Shown: positions 16,225 through 25,061, counted from the stretch's first letter. The stretch: DNA of 64,000 bases from Achromobacter pulmonis (GCF_902859765.1 NZ_CADIJV010000003.1:1-64000); one strand, 5' to 3'. A program made the numbers and translations. The notes: generated by a model from the letters alone, not told the origin.

Positions 16225-16374
16225 GTCAGCGCCTGGCCGGCAGCGTGCTCGCCATGTGGCCGGCGCGGCGTTCAAGGCGCTGCGCCGCCGGCCGCTGGCG
16301 GATCGCCCTGGCCTGGCAATCCTGCCGCCGCTGAACGCCGGCGGCGGTGTGCTTCAGGGGCCGCCCGCTTTCCC

Positions 16375-17328
16375 CTACATGGGTTCGGTCAGATACACCG
16401 CTTCGCGGCCGACGATGGGCATGCGGGTTGGCATGAAGATGGTGCAGTTATCGCAAGGCGAGCGGATTTCTTCGCCGGCGTTGATGCCGATGAGTTCGCC
16501 TTTGTCGAACACCTCGAAGCCGAGCAGCGGCCGCGTGAAGCTGAAGTCGTCGGACTTGACCATATGCACTTCCAGCAGGCGAAACGGTTGTGCCGGCGTC
16601 GCGGGCGCGTGGCGGGCGGGCGCGTCGATCAGGCCGAGGTGCGACAGGAAGCGCAACGTGACATCGGTGGCGAGCGTGGCGGCCGATTGCGCGAAGTGCT
16701 GGCCGCATTCGACCACCAGCGCGCCGCCGCTGTTGGAAGCGGGATCGCCATGGCGGCCGTAGTTCAGCACGCCGGTGCCGGGAAAGCGGCCGGCCGGCAT
16801 CACCAGTTGCACCGCCGGCGCGCCGACTGCGGCCGCCAGCGCGGCATTGCGGTCCATCTCGGGATAGACCCAGAACGGCTGCACCGGCGCGCGGGTGGAG
16901 TGGATGTCGAGCACGTAGTCGGCTGCGTCCAGCACCGGGCGCAGTTCGCGCGCGCGCCGCAGTTCCGGGCTTTGTTCATTGCCGTCGAGCCATTCGGGCG
17001 ACCAGATACGGTTCAGGTTGTGGACCAACTGGCGGTTTTCGTAGGGATTGTCGATGTCGAACGCGTCGTAGGCCTCCATGTTGGCGAAGCTGACGGTGAG
17101 CGTGCCGATCTTCGGGCGCACGGCCGTATCGAGCAGATGCGTGGCCGCCACCATGCCGCAGATTTCGTTGCCGTGGGTCAAGGCGTTGATCAGTACGTGC
17201 GGACCGGGCTTGCCCGATTCGAAGCGATGCACGTAGTCGATGCCGGTGTTGCCCTGGCGATAGGCGGAAAGGTCGCGCGGCAGGACTTCGAGCGGCGCGG
17301 TGTCGGGAGCGAAAGCGGGGTTGGACAT
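16375..17328 (-). CDS. AstE/AspA-family zinc deacylase (aspartoacylase-like)
   Basis: The 317-residue product belongs to the M14-like succinylglutamate desuccinylase/aspartoacylase family. The zinc ligands are visible in THGNE (around residue 52) and LDIHST (around 142), and HNLNR gives the substrate-binding Asn-Arg; the catalytic Glu is likely in VVECGQH. Such enzymes split N-acyl amino acids such as N-acetylaspartate or N-succinylglutamate. It begins 10 bp after a Bug receptor gene and must be co-transcribed with it, so the receptor may bind an N-acylated amino acid or related carboxylate. No ast pathway genes are nearby. Confidence 0.87.
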   Translation of the reverse strand: MSNPAFAPDTAPLEVLPRDLSAYRQGNTGIDYVHRFESGKPGPHVLINALTHGNEICGMVAATHLLDTAVRPKIGTLTVSFANMEAYDAFDIDNPYENRQLVHNLNRIWSPEWLDGNEQSPELRRARELRPVLDAADYVLDIHSTRAPVQPFWVYPEMDRNAALAAAVGAPAVQLVMPAGRFPGTGVLNYGRHGDPASNSGGALVVECGQHFAQSAATLATDVTLRFLSHLGLIDAPARHAPATPAQPFRLLEVHMVKSDDFSFTRPLLGFEVFDKGELIGINAGEEIRSPCDNCTIFMPTRMPIVGREAVYLTEPM

Positions 17329-17338
17329 GGCAGGGAAC

Positions 17339-18337
17339 CTATTCCGGGCGGATGCCGGCGCGGTCGATCAGGTCTTTGTACAAGGCCAGGCGCTGCGACA
17401 TCATATCGGTGAATTGTTGGGGAGTTTGCAGTTCGGGCGGCAGGGCGCCGCTTTTTTCCAGGGATTGTCTCGTGGTGTCCTGGCGCACGGCGGTTTGCAC
17501 CGCATCCAGCAGTTTCTGCTGGATGGCGGGCGGCGTGCCGGCCGGTGCGGCCAATCCGATCCACGACATGGAGTTGAGCACGGGATAGCCCAGTTCGGCA
17601 AAGGTGGGCACGTCGGGCAGCGATGGCAAGCGCTTGGGCGCGGCCACCGCCAGCGCGCGCATCTTGCCGACCTGGATGTGCGGCAGGAACGGCGCCAGGT
17701 TGTCGAGCGCGAACTGGGCCTCGTTGGACAGCAGCGCGTTCAGCAGCGGCGCGCCGCCGCGATAGGGCACGTGCACCGCGCCGACCTGCAGCGTGTGCTT
17801 GAGCAGTTCGGCGTTGAGCTGGCCCATGCTGCCGACGCCGGCGGTGGCGAAGTGGACCTCATCGGGGCGCGCTTTCAGGTAGTCGATGAATTCGGCGAAA
17901 TTCTTGACGGGCAAGGCGGCGCTGGTCACCAGCACGTTGGGCGAGCGTGCCAGTTGCGAGATCGAAACGAAGTCCTTGATCGGGTCGTAGCCGAGGTTGG
18001 GATGCATCAAGGGGTTGGCCAAGTGCGAGCTTTGCGACGAGGCGACCAGCGTATAGCCATCGGGCTTGGCGCGCGCCACGCGCTGGCTGCCGATTGCGCC
18101 GCCGGCGCCGTCACGGTTCTCGACCACGATGGTGACGCCCAGGATCTTGCCCAGCACGTCGGCGTAGAGCCGGCCGGCCAGGTCGACGGAGCCGCCGGCG
18201 GGGAAGGGCACCACCAGGGTAATGGGGCGCGACGGATAGGTGTCGGCGCGTGCGGACAGGGGCAGCAGGGCGGCGGCCATGCCCGCGAGCAGCAGTTGGC
18301 GGCGGGCGGGCGACAAGGCCTCGGAGGGGTGCTTCAT
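17339..18337 (-). CDS. Bug-family (TctC) tripartite tricarboxylate periplasmic receptor
   Basis: The 332-residue product has an N-terminal signal ending ALLPLSARA with a preceding ARRQLLLAG that could be read as a weak Tat motif. The mature protein opens TYPSRPITLVVPFPAGGSVD, the Bug signature, and contains VPYRGGAP and the usual lobe sequences. Bug proteins bind carboxylates, amino acids or amides in the periplasm; the group is hugely expanded in Bordetella. The membrane parts TctA/TctB are not in the window, so it is an orphan receptor. It is transcribed with the downstream deacylase and divergently from an RpiR regulator. Start ATG 18337 was chosen for the signal peptide. Confidence 0.92.
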   Translation of the reverse strand: MKHPSEALSPARRQLLLAGMAAALLPLSARADTYPSRPITLVVPFPAGGSVDLAGRLYADVLGKILGVTIVVENRDGAGGAIGSQRVARAKPDGYTLVASSQSSHLANPLMHPNLGYDPIKDFVSISQLARSPNVLVTSAALPVKNFAEFIDYLKARPDEVHFATAGVGSMGQLNAELLKHTLQVGAVHVPYRGGAPLLNALLSNEAQFALDNLAPFLPHIQVGKMRALAVAAPKRLPSLPDVPTFAELGYPVLNSMSWIGLAAPAGTPPAIQQKLLDAVQTAVRQDTTRQSLEKSGALPPELQTPQQFTDMMSQRLALYKDLIDRAGIRPE

Positions 18338-18370
18338 GAAGCTCTCTTGTGGGGACGATCGGTTCGGTCT

Positions 18371-18411
18371 ATTCTGCAATATCCATTGCAGAATGAAATA
18401 TAGTCTGCAAT
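18371..18411. promoter_or_regulatory. Candidate RpiR operator
   Basis: ATTCTGCAAT (18371-18380), a 4-bp spacer and ATTGCAGAAT (18385-18394) make a perfect 10-bp-arm inverted repeat. A further half-site TCTGCAAT follows at 18404-18411. It lies between the divergent Bug and rpiR genes, where the regulator would be expected to bind. Confidence 0.65.
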
Positions 18412-18482
18412 GAAAATTGTTTGGTTTGGGGTTATCACCTAGGGCGCCGTCCGCGCTTCGTTTCCAGGGAGTCGTCCGCATC

Positions 18483-19346
18483 GTGAATCTGCATCAGCGC
18501 ATCGCCGCCTACGACAAGAAACTGACCAAGACCGAACGGCGCCTGGTCGAGGACATGCTGGCACGCTATCCCCAGGGACTGCTCGAATCCGCCACGGCGC
18601 TGGCGCGCAATGTCGGTACCAGTGCTTCCACCGTGGTGCGCCTGTTGGCCAAGCTGGGCTACGACAGCTATGCCCAGGCGCAGATGCAGGCGCGCGCCGA
18701 ACTCACCGCGCGGCTGGCTTCGCCAGGGGAGCGGGCCGACGCCGTCGGTCTGGACAATCCATCGGCGCAGGCTTGTCTGCGCAATGCCCTGCTGCATGAC
18801 CAGCACAACCTGGAAACGACCTATGCCGCGATCGACGCGACGGCATTCGAGGCCGCGGTGCGCCTGTTGACGCAGCGGCGCGCGCGCGTGCATGTGCTGG
18901 GCTTGCGCCAGGCGGCGCCGCTGGCCAGTCACATGGCGCTCTACCTGAACCTGTGCCTGCCCGGCGTGCGCGCCCTGACCGGGGCGGGCCCTCTGTTCCT
19001 GGAAGACCAGTTGCTGTGGCTGGACGAGCAGGATGTGCTGCTGGCGTTCACGTTCCGGCGTTATTCGGTGGCTGCCGCCAAGGCGATCAAGGTGTTCAGG
19101 GAGCGTGGAGGCAAGGTAGTGCTGGTGACCGATACGGCGGCGGCACCGGCCGCGGCGCAGGCACACCACGTGCTGCTGGCGCGCACCTCCAGCGCGTCGC
19201 CGTTCGATTCGTATGTGGCGGCGCTGTCGCTCTGCAATGCTCTGCTGGCGGCGGTGGCGCTGCGCCGCAAACAGGCGCTGGCCGCGACACTGGAACGCGG
19301 CGAGGCATTGTGGGACGCGCAATGGATCCATCCGCCGGCGCGTTGA
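18483..19346 (+). CDS. RpiR-family transcriptional regulator
   Basis: The 287-residue protein has an N-terminal RpiR helix-turn-helix (LTKTERRLVEDML, then LARNVGTSASTVVRLLAKLGYDSYA) and a C-terminal SIS sugar-isomerase-like domain (VHVLGLRQAAPLASHMALYL, and LAFTFRRYS). RpiR proteins sense small metabolites, often phosphosugars, through the SIS domain. Here the divergent targets are a Bug receptor and a deacylase rather than sugar genes. The GTG at 18483 was preferred because GGAG lies upstream and the preceding open frame has no conserved sequence. A rho-independent terminator follows at 19455. Confidence 0.9.
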   Translation: MNLHQRIAAYDKKLTKTERRLVEDMLARYPQGLLESATALARNVGTSASTVVRLLAKLGYDSYAQAQMQARAELTARLASPGERADAVGLDNPSAQACLRNALLHDQHNLETTYAAIDATAFEAAVRLLTQRRARVHVLGLRQAAPLASHMALYLNLCLPGVRALTGAGPLFLEDQLLWLDEQDVLLAFTFRRYSVAAAKAIKVFRERGGKVVLVTDTAAAPAAAQAHHVLLARTSSASPFDSYVAALSLCNALLAAVALRRKQALAATLERGEALWDAQWIHPPAR

Positions 19347-19454
19347 GCTGGCCAAAAACGACCGCCGAAAGCGGCGCCGGAAGGGTGCGGAAAAGCGGCC
19401 TTTCATGGTTTGTCCAGATGCGTTTGCACCACGGCTTCTAGTACGTCATAACCC

Positions 19455-19486
19455 CTTGAAAACATTGCTTTTCAAGCCTGTTTTTT
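19455..19486 (+). terminator. Rho-independent terminator after the rpiR gene
   Basis: CTTGAAAA (19455-19462) pairs with TTTTCAAG (19469-19476), loop CATTGC, followed by CCTGTTTTTT. It is 109 bp after the rpiR stop codon. Confidence 0.8.
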
Positions 19487-19533
19487 CTTGGCATATTGCG
19501 CTCCGGAACAAGCGGATTTCGGGAGCGCAGGAT

Positions 19534-19788
19534 ATGGACTTGTGGCCGCAGCGTCACATCGACGGCTTCGAGGTGCAGTGCGAAGTGGTGAGTCTGGACG
19601 CCGGGGTGCTGGCGATAGAGATCAGCGTGGCGCGGGCCGGCGTGGCAGCCTTGCCGCAGCGCTGGCCGCTGCCGCGTTTCGTGACCTTCGCCGATCCGGC
19701 GGTGGCGCGACGGCATGCCGAATTGGTGCTGTCGGGCATTGTGTCGGTGGACCCGGCCACCGGTGAGCCGCGCTACGGAATTCTTTGA
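19534..19788 (+). CDS. Small conserved-looking hypothetical protein
   Basis: This 84-residue protein starts MDLWPQRHIDGFEVQCEVVS and has no signal peptide. An alternating hydrophobic pattern (LDAGVLAIEISVARAGVA) suggests a small beta-sheet protein. GGAG lies 10-13 bp before its ATG. I recognise no family; it lies alone after a terminator and ends 247 bp before the Ysc84 gene. Confidence 0.55.
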   Translation: MDLWPQRHIDGFEVQCEVVSLDAGVLAIEISVARAGVAALPQRWPLPRFVTFADPAVARRHAELVLSGIVSVDPATGEPRYGIL

Positions 19789-20035
19789 ATGCGGTGGGGC
19801 GGCGTCCGGGTGTCGATCCGCTTGCAAGGCGGTATCGAGACGAGGATTGGCATACCAAATGTTGCTCACCCGCGAGTCCCGTGCCGGGTGGCACACGCCG
19901 CCGATCCAGGCTCGAACGGGCCTCCCGTGCCCGTGCGTGGCGGTAGGTTTTGTTTCGTTTATCACATCATGTGCCTTGCGCCGGCGCCTGGGGCCGGTAC
20001 AGTGGACAACGGATGACAACAAAAAGGAGAGTTCC

Positions 20036-20629
20036 ATGTTCGACACTTTTCCTGTCCTGCGCCGTGCCGGTCTGGCCGCGGCGACCATCGGCGTGGCCGG
20101 CCTGTTGTTTGCCGGGTGCACCACCACCACGCCGCAATCGAGCGCGTCCGCGGCGGAGCAGCGCCAGTCGATCAACAGCGCGGCCAACGCGTCTTTGGGC
20201 AAGCTGTATGAAGCCGCGCCGCAATCGAAGGACCTGGTGGCGCGCGCCAAAGGGGTGCTGATCTTCCCGGATGTGCTGAGCGGCAGCTTCTTCATCGGCG
20301 CCGAGCACGGCAAGGGCGTGCTGCGGGTGGGCGGCGCCAATGCCGGCTACTACAGCACGACCGCGGGTTCGATCGGCTTCCAGGCCGGCGCGCAGTCCAA
20401 GGCGATGTTCGTGTTGTTCATGACCGACGAGGCCCTGAACAAATTCCGCAACAGCAACGGCTGGACGGTGGGCGCGGACGCCACCGTCGCGGTGGTCAAC
20501 ATCGGCGCCAATGGCCGCATCGACACCAATACGGCGCAACAGCCGGTGGTGGGGTTCGTGCTCAACAATGGCGGCCTGATGGCGGGCGTGTCGCTCGAAG
20601 GCACCAAGATCGCGAAGATCGATATGTGA
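20036..20629 (+). CDS. Ysc84/BPSL1445-type lipid-binding lipoprotein
   Basis: The 197-residue product is a lipoprotein: the signal ends LLFAGC with Cys24 followed by TTTTP. The mature part carries the Ysc84 pattern: LYEAAPQSKDLVARAKGVLIFP, then GSFFIGAEHGKGVL, STTAGSIGFQAGAQSKA and VNNG-type GGLMAGVSLEGTKI at the C-terminus. Ysc84 domains bind lipids; bacterial members are outer-membrane or periplasmic proteins of unclear function and BPSL1445 is a known serological antigen of Burkholderia. GGAGA lies 6 bp before the ATG at 20036. A 15-bp hairpin ends the gene. Confidence 0.87.
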   Translation: MFDTFPVLRRAGLAAATIGVAGLLFAGCTTTTPQSSASAAEQRQSINSAANASLGKLYEAAPQSKDLVARAKGVLIFPDVLSGSFFIGAEHGKGVLRVGGANAGYYSTTAGSIGFQAGAQSKAMFVLFMTDEALNKFRNSNGWTVGADATVAVVNIGANGRIDTNTAQQPVVGFVLNNGGLMAGVSLEGTKIAKIDM

Positions 20630-20674
20630 TGGCGATGGCAACCGGGGCGGCCCGCGCGGCCGTCGCGGCGCCAA

Positions 20675-20709
20675 GCAAAACGCCGCGGCTTCAGGCCGCG
20701 GCGTTTTGC
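20675..20709. terminator. Bidirectional terminator
   Basis: A 15-bp stem, GCAAAACGCCGCGGC (20675-20689) with GCCGCGGCGTTTTGC (20695-20709), has the A run on one side and the T run on the other, so it serves both the Ysc84 gene (+) and the small gene at 20726 (-). Confidence 0.85.
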
Positions 20710-20725
20710 ATTGAGGGGGCGCGTG

Positions 20726-20959
20726 TCAGCGCAGGATGTCGTCGCCATGGCTGCGCACGGCGTTCTCGCGTTCGATTTCGGCGGCTTCGATTTTCGGGTC
20801 GAGGCCGCGCCAGCGCAGGATGCGGCCGCGTTCCTCGGCGGGTTCCCAGCCGAGCATGCCGTAGCGCGTGATCTCGGTTTCTCCGGTGTCGAATGCCACC
20901 TCGAAGTAGCCCTGACGATCGGGCAGCGTGCTGCCGGGGAACCAATCGGTTTCTGGCAT
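20726..20959 (-). CDS. Small hypothetical protein
   Basis: The 77-residue product begins MPETDWFPGSTLPDRQGYFE and continues with ITRYGMLGWEPAEERGRIL and EIERENAVRSHGDDILR. An AAGGAG Shine-Dalgarno precedes the ATG at 20959 and a bidirectional terminator follows, so it is a real transcription unit. It has no signal, membrane helix or recognisable family. Confidence 0.65.
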   Translation of the reverse strand: MPETDWFPGSTLPDRQGYFEVAFDTGETEITRYGMLGWEPAEERGRILRWRGLDPKIEAAEIERENAVRSHGDDILR

Positions 20960-21070
20960 GTTGGACTCCTTGCCAAGCGATGAAGGGGGCGGCTTCTGCC
21001 TGAAGCCGGACGCATTTCATTGTCGGCCCGGCGGCGTGTTCCCGCAAGCGCGGCGGGACGCGACGGCAGG

Positions 21071-21541
21071 CTAGCCGAGCGGCACCGCGGTGGTGTAGAG
21101 CACCTGCTTGAGTGCGAAGCTGGAACGGATGCTGGCCACGCCGGGAATGCGGGTGATGTGTTCGACGATCAGGCGCTCGAGCGCATCGACGTCGGGCACC
21201 AGCGCACGGATCAGGTAGTCGGCATCGCCGGACATCAAATAGCACTCCATGATCTCGGGCAACACGGCGATCTCGCGCTCGAACACATCGAGCGCGGTCT
21301 TGCGTTGCTTGTCCAGCGAGATCTGGATGAACACATTCACCTTCAGGCCCAGCTTGCGCGCATTGAGCAGCGTGACGCGGCGGTCGATCAGCCCTTCGGT
21401 TTCCAGCCGGCGCACCCGCGCCAGGCAGGGCGAGGCCGACAGATTGACGCGCGCGGCCAGCTCGACGTTGGTCAGGCGCGCATCGCGCTGGAGCTCGTTG
21501 AGGATGCGGATGTCGGTGGCATCCAGGTTGATTTCCGGCAT
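21071..21541 (-). CDS. Lrp/AsnC-family transcriptional regulator
   Basis: The 156-residue protein begins [25 protein letters not shown], the standard AsnC start, with the helix-turn-helix continuing to [18 protein letters not shown]. The C-terminal RAM domain holds [13 protein letters not shown] and the [14 protein letters not shown] strand. Members sense amino acids and control transport or catabolism genes. The ATG at 21541 is the family start; the open frame upstream runs into the intergenic region. It faces a divergent EamA exporter, its probable target, across 160 bp containing AT-rich sequence (GAAATATGCTGG, TTGGCAAATAAGCC). Confidence 0.92.
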   Translation of the reverse strand: MPEINLDATDIRILNELQRDARLTNVELAARVNLSASPCLARVRRLETEGLIDRRVTLLNARKLGLKVNVFIQISLDKQRKTALDVFEREIAVLPEIMECYLMSGDADYLIRALVPDVDALERLIVEHITRIPGVASIRSSFALKQVLYTTAVPLG

Positions 21542-21701
21542 AACAGGCAGGTTGTTCGTGGATAGGCAGTTCGTTTGTGCCGAGTATGCCCGTTCCTGGG
21601 TTGAATTGAGGTGAAATATGCTGGGGTTTACCCTATAGACTATTCCTTTGTTTGGCAAATAAGCCAAGAGACGGAATATTCAAGCGGTAGATGTGGCAGC
21701 A

Positions 21702-22613
21702 ATGAGTCAGCAGGGCACTTTTCGCAAATTCCTGCCCCTGGCGGGGGCGGTGATGATCTGGGGCGGCAATTGGCCCGTCATGAAGCTGGGGCTGGCGCAC
21801 ATGAGTCCGCTCTGGCTGGCGGCCAGCCGCTTCGGGTCGGCCGCGCTGATCAGCGTGGCGGTGCTGGCGCTGCTGGGCCGGCTGCGATTGCCGACGCGCC
21901 AGGAATGGCCGCTGGTGGCGGGCGTGGCGTTGATGCAGATGGGCGCGTTCACCGCGCTGGCGCTGTGGGCCCTGCAGTACGTGGCGCCGGGGCGGGCCTC
22001 GGTGATCGCCTACGCGACCTCGATCTGGGTGATTCCGCTGTCGTGGCTGGTGCTCAAGGAGCGCTTGTCGGCGGCGCAGTGGCTTGCCGTCGGGCTCAGC
22101 TACGCGGGCATTGGCGTGATCGTGGCGCCGGCCTTCAGTCCGTGGCAGGCGCATACCGTGATCGGCCTGGCGATGCTGCTGGGCGCTTCGTTTGCCTGGG
22201 CCTGCAACATCATCCAGCTGCGCGGCAGCCGCCACGTGCGGCTGGGCGCCGACATGATTCCCTGGCAGACCGCGATCGCCAGTGTCCCGCTGGCGGCGCT
22301 GGCCTGGCTGCGCGACGGCGCGCCGACCTTCCTGGGCGTAGCGGACGCCTGGCCGGTGATCCTGTATACCGGCCCGCTGGCGACCGCGCTGACTTTCATC
22401 GTGGTGCTTGGCATGACGCAGAAGCTGCCGCCGGTGGCGACGTCGATCGCCATGCTGTGCGTGCCGGTCATCGGCCTGCTGGTGTCGTCGGTGGTGTTCC
22501 GGGAACGCATTTCGCCGGACCTGGGGCTGGGGCTGGGCCTGATCGCGCTGAGCGTGGCGGCGTCGGCGCTGGCGGCGCGCCTGAAGCGTCCCCTGGCGCT
22601 GCGGCCGTCATAG
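21702..22613 (+). CDS. EamA/DMT-family exporter
   Basis: The 303-residue protein has two EamA repeats and about ten membrane helices. The N-terminal repeat starts PLAGAVMIWGGNWPVMKLGL, with ASRFGSAA as the usual second-helix arginine; the second repeat starts near AMLLGASFAWACNII. DMT proteins of this type export amino acids or other small metabolites. Control by the divergent AsnC-type regulator suggests an amino acid substrate. An alternative GTG start at 21693 adds three residues. Confidence 0.9.
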   Translation: MSQQGTFRKFLPLAGAVMIWGGNWPVMKLGLAHMSPLWLAASRFGSAALISVAVLALLGRLRLPTRQEWPLVAGVALMQMGAFTALALWALQYVAPGRASVIAYATSIWVIPLSWLVLKERLSAAQWLAVGLSYAGIGVIVAPAFSPWQAHTVIGLAMLLGASFAWACNIIQLRGSRHVRLGADMIPWQTAIASVPLAALAWLRDGAPTFLGVADAWPVILYTGPLATALTFIVVLGMTQKLPPVATSIAMLCVPVIGLLVSSVVFRERISPDLGLGLGLIALSVAASALAARLKRPLALRPS

Positions 22614-22666
22614 GGAGGGCCGCGGCGCGGCGTGCTATCGTTGGCGCATTCAACTGAGAGTCACGC

Positions 22667-22891
22667 ATGGCATTGCATCGTTTCGAAAAGGGTGAGCTGG
22701 GTCACTGGCTGCGCGTCGTTGCCGATAATTCGGATCCGGGCGCCGTCCAGGCCGATGTGCCCGCGCATGTGGCCGAGGCGCTGCAGACCTTGCGGTGCAT
22801 CGACCCGGGCCCGGATGGCGCCTGGCGCATCACCGAGAAAGGCAAGCTGGCGCTGCGCATGGAAGAGCCCGGCGCCATGCATTTGCGCTAG
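22667..22891 (+). CDS. Small hypothetical protein
   Basis: The 74-residue product begins MALHRFEKGELGHWLRVVAD and ends RITEKGKLALRMEEPGAMHLR, a pattern suggesting a small winged-helix-like or alpha/beta fold. GAGAG lies about 6 bp upstream of the ATG. It follows the EamA gene by 53 bp and could share its transcript. I do not recognise the family. Confidence 0.55.
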   Translation: MALHRFEKGELGHWLRVVADNSDPGAVQADVPAHVAEALQTLRCIDPGPDGAWRITEKGKLALRMEEPGAMHLR

Positions 22892-23227
22892 CACGCGCGC
22901 CGGCCCGCGGGCCTTTCCCTGTCCGCTTTGCCCCCTTGGTCCCGTAACCACGACACGTTTGTGACGAAGCGCCGTGTGGCGGGATTTCGTCCATTTCTTG
23001 CGAATGTTCGCGCCATGTGTCGTCAGATGGACGCCTATCGGGGCGGCCTACGGGAATTTCCTGAGACGGTTTGTTCGATTTGGCAGCGTCCGGACGTATC
23101 GCGCGCTGCGCGCCGCCGGTAAGATGAACTTGCGTGACGAATTCAGGTCTATTCATTGCGCGGGAGTTCTGCACCCGCCTCGTCACGCGTGGTTCACGCG
23201 TTTAGGTAGCCGACTGGGAGGTAGCAC
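22892..23227. other. Intergenic stretch of 336 bp
   Basis: A small hairpin GGCCC-GC-GGGCC (22902-22913) followed by TTT may end the preceding gene. The promoter of the gene at 23228 should lie in the right half, but no box stands out. No gene was recognised. Confidence 0.35.
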
Positions 23228-23440
23228 ATGCAGCATCGTGACCAGGAAGTACTGATCGACGTTTCCACAGCGGCCATGGATACCGGCGGATATGGCGTAT
23301 TGCTGACGGTAACGGCTGAGGGCGGCACCGAAGTGGATGCCGCGTTTTCCCACTTGGGCAACTGCGCCTCTCTGGATGAGGCACGTGATCGCGCGGAAGT
23401 CTTCGCGCAGAACTGGGTCGAGGAAAACATCTTCCGCTAG
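23228..23440 (+). CDS. Small hypothetical protein
   Basis: The 70-residue protein starts MQHRDQEVLIDVSTAAMDTG and ends EVFAQNWVEENIFR. GGGAGG lies 7 bp before the ATG, a strong ribosome-binding site, which supports translation. The beta-strand pairs followed by a helix (LDEARDRAEVFAQNWVEEN) suggest a dsRBD-like or small alpha/beta fold; no family is recognised. Confidence 0.6.
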   Translation: MQHRDQEVLIDVSTAAMDTGGYGVLLTVTAEGGTEVDAAFSHLGNCASLDEARDRAEVFAQNWVEENIFR

Positions 23441-23589
23441 GCGCGTCCGCGCCGAAGGAAGTTGAACGGCTGTACCGGTCTGTGTGGCGCATGACAATCA
23501 GGATGACGTTCCAGAGATGGCGGCGGAAATTTCGGTTATCGTCGCTGCTCCATAACAAGCGGTCCTTATCGGACCTGCGTCGTTCCAAG

Positions 23590-24696
23590 ATGACTGCCGC
23601 ACAGACCAACTCCGCACTGGCGGAGCACATCAACGCTTTCCGCGAGCATTTCGACACCGTCATCCTGCCCATGTGGATGGGGCGGGGTTTCAATGACGCG
23701 TTGGGTCTGCCCTTCGAATCCCTGGATGCTGCCACCGGCACGCCGCTGCCTGTCGAGCGCTATCGCGCCATGGCGTGCGCGCGCCAGTTGTATGTCTATG
23801 CCGGCGCGCCGGGCGCCGCCGCCAGCGCGCACGCCGACCGGCTGTTCGCGTCGTTGCGCCGCGTGTTCCGCGACGAGACGCATGGCGGTTGGCACTACAG
23901 CGTCGACGCGCAAGGACGGCCGCTCGACGCGAGCCAGGATCTCTATACCCACGCTTTCATCGTATTCGCCTGCGCCGCGTATTTCCGGCGCTCGCGCAAC
24001 GCCGATGCGCGCAAATTGTTGTTGGCCACGGCCGAGAACATCGAGGCGCGCTTTCGCGGTGGCGACGGGCTGTACCTCGCCGCCCTGAGCCCGGACGGGC
24101 GCCAGCCGCTGCGCGGACCGGCGCAGAATCCCATGATGCACCTGACCGAGGCCTATCTGGCCGCGGCCCAGGTGGCCGAGCCGGCCTTGTTCGCCACGCG
24201 CCTGCGTGGCCTGGCGCAGGCCATGACCCAATCCTTCGTGAGCGCGCCGACGCAGTGCATTGCCGAAATGCCGCTAGGCACGGCCGGCAATCGCATCGAG
24301 CCGGGCCACCAGTTCGAGTGGCTGTCGCTGGTGCGCGAGTCGGCCGAGGTGTTCGATGGGCTGGACCTGGTCGAGTCGCTGCCGCGGGGCGTCCATTGGG
24401 CCCGCGCCCATGGGGTGGATGGGGGGGGAGTGCTGGCGGCCCTGGATGAACGGGGCGCGGTGCTGGACGATACCCGCCGGATCTGGGCCCAGACCGAATA
24501 CCTGCGGGTCCTGGCGGTGCTGGACGATCGGCCGGCGCTGGCCGAGGCGCTGGCCGTCTTCCGGGGCCGCTTCCTGCATGACGGCGGCTGGTACGAATGC
24601 CTGGACGGCGGCGGCGAGGTGACGCGCGCCGATATGCCGTCGACCTCGCCCTACCATCTGGCGACCTGCCTGGCGGCGTTGCCAGTCGTTGTTTAA
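23590..24696 (+). CDS. AGE-family sugar epimerase/isomerase
   Basis: The 368-residue protein is an (alpha/alpha)6-barrel enzyme of the N-acylglucosamine 2-epimerase / mannose isomerase family. Conserved histidine-bearing helices are present: LYTHAFIVFACAAY, NPMMHLTEAYLAA, EPGHQFEWL and SPYHLATCL, which correspond to the catalytic His positions of YihS- and AGE-type enzymes. The substrate cannot be fixed; mannose-fructose type isomerisation or N-acyl sugar epimerisation are the usual options. No sugar transporter is adjacent. I used the ATG at 23590; the frame is open further upstream without family-like sequence. Confidence 0.85.
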   Translation: MTAAQTNSALAEHINAFREHFDTVILPMWMGRGFNDALGLPFESLDAATGTPLPVERYRAMACARQLYVYAGAPGAAASAHADRLFASLRRVFRDETHGGWHYSVDAQGRPLDASQDLYTHAFIVFACAAYFRRSRNADARKLLLATAENIEARFRGGDGLYLAALSPDGRQPLRGPAQNPMMHLTEAYLAAAQVAEPALFATRLRGLAQAMTQSFVSAPTQCIAEMPLGTAGNRIEPGHQFEWLSLVRESAEVFDGLDLVESLPRGVHWARAHGVDGGGVLAALDERGAVLDDTRRIWAQTEYLRVLAVLDDRPALAEALAVFRGRFLHDGGWYECLDGGGEVTRADMPSTSPYHLATCLAALPVVV

Positions 24697-24719
24697 TTGT
24701 TCCGTTAACAATTTTTGTT
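24695..24719 (+). terminator. AT-rich terminator overlapping the epimerase stop codon
   Basis: AATTGTT (24695-24701) pairs with AACAATT (24707-24713), loop CCGTT, followed by TTTGTTT. The stop codon TAA lies at its 5' edge. Confidence 0.55.
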
Positions 24720-24798
24720 TAATCGACGATAGGTTTTAATAGAAAAACATTGGTGAAATCCCTTACAATTTAGTAACTATGTTTGTGGGGAAGCATCA

Positions 24799-25014
24799 AT
24801 GAGCGTTATGTGCTTGGCTTGCCAACGCATCCACCCCGGTCTTGCCGGCGTGGCACCGCATGCCCATCTGGGGCATCAGGGATTCACCAACCCGACGCAG
24901 AAAGGCCGCGAGGAAAGCCGCGAAGACCACTTCCGTTGCTTGAGTTGCGGCGCCAAATGGTTGCGCGAAACCGATAAGTGGGGCGTGGATCTGGGGTTCA
25001 AGCTGGCGCCCTGA
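24799..25014 (+). CDS. Small zinc-ribbon-like hypothetical protein
   Basis: The 71-residue protein begins MSVMCLACQRIHPGL and carries a second cysteine pair in HFRCLSCGAKWLRET, so CxxC...CxxC forms a likely zinc ribbon. HAHLGHQGF adds histidines. GGGGAAG lies 8 bp before the ATG, and the upstream region (24720-24798) is strikingly AT-rich, suggesting an active promoter. It ends at a strong terminator. The function is unknown; single zinc ribbons often bind nucleic acid or protein partners. Confidence 0.65.
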   Translation: MSVMCLACQRIHPGLAGVAPHAHLGHQGFTNPTQKGREESREDHFRCLSCGAKWLRETDKWGVDLGFKLAP

Positions 25015-25061
25015 GGCGCCGTGCTGCCTGGCCGCGAGGCCGCCAGACCGCCTGTCATCAG

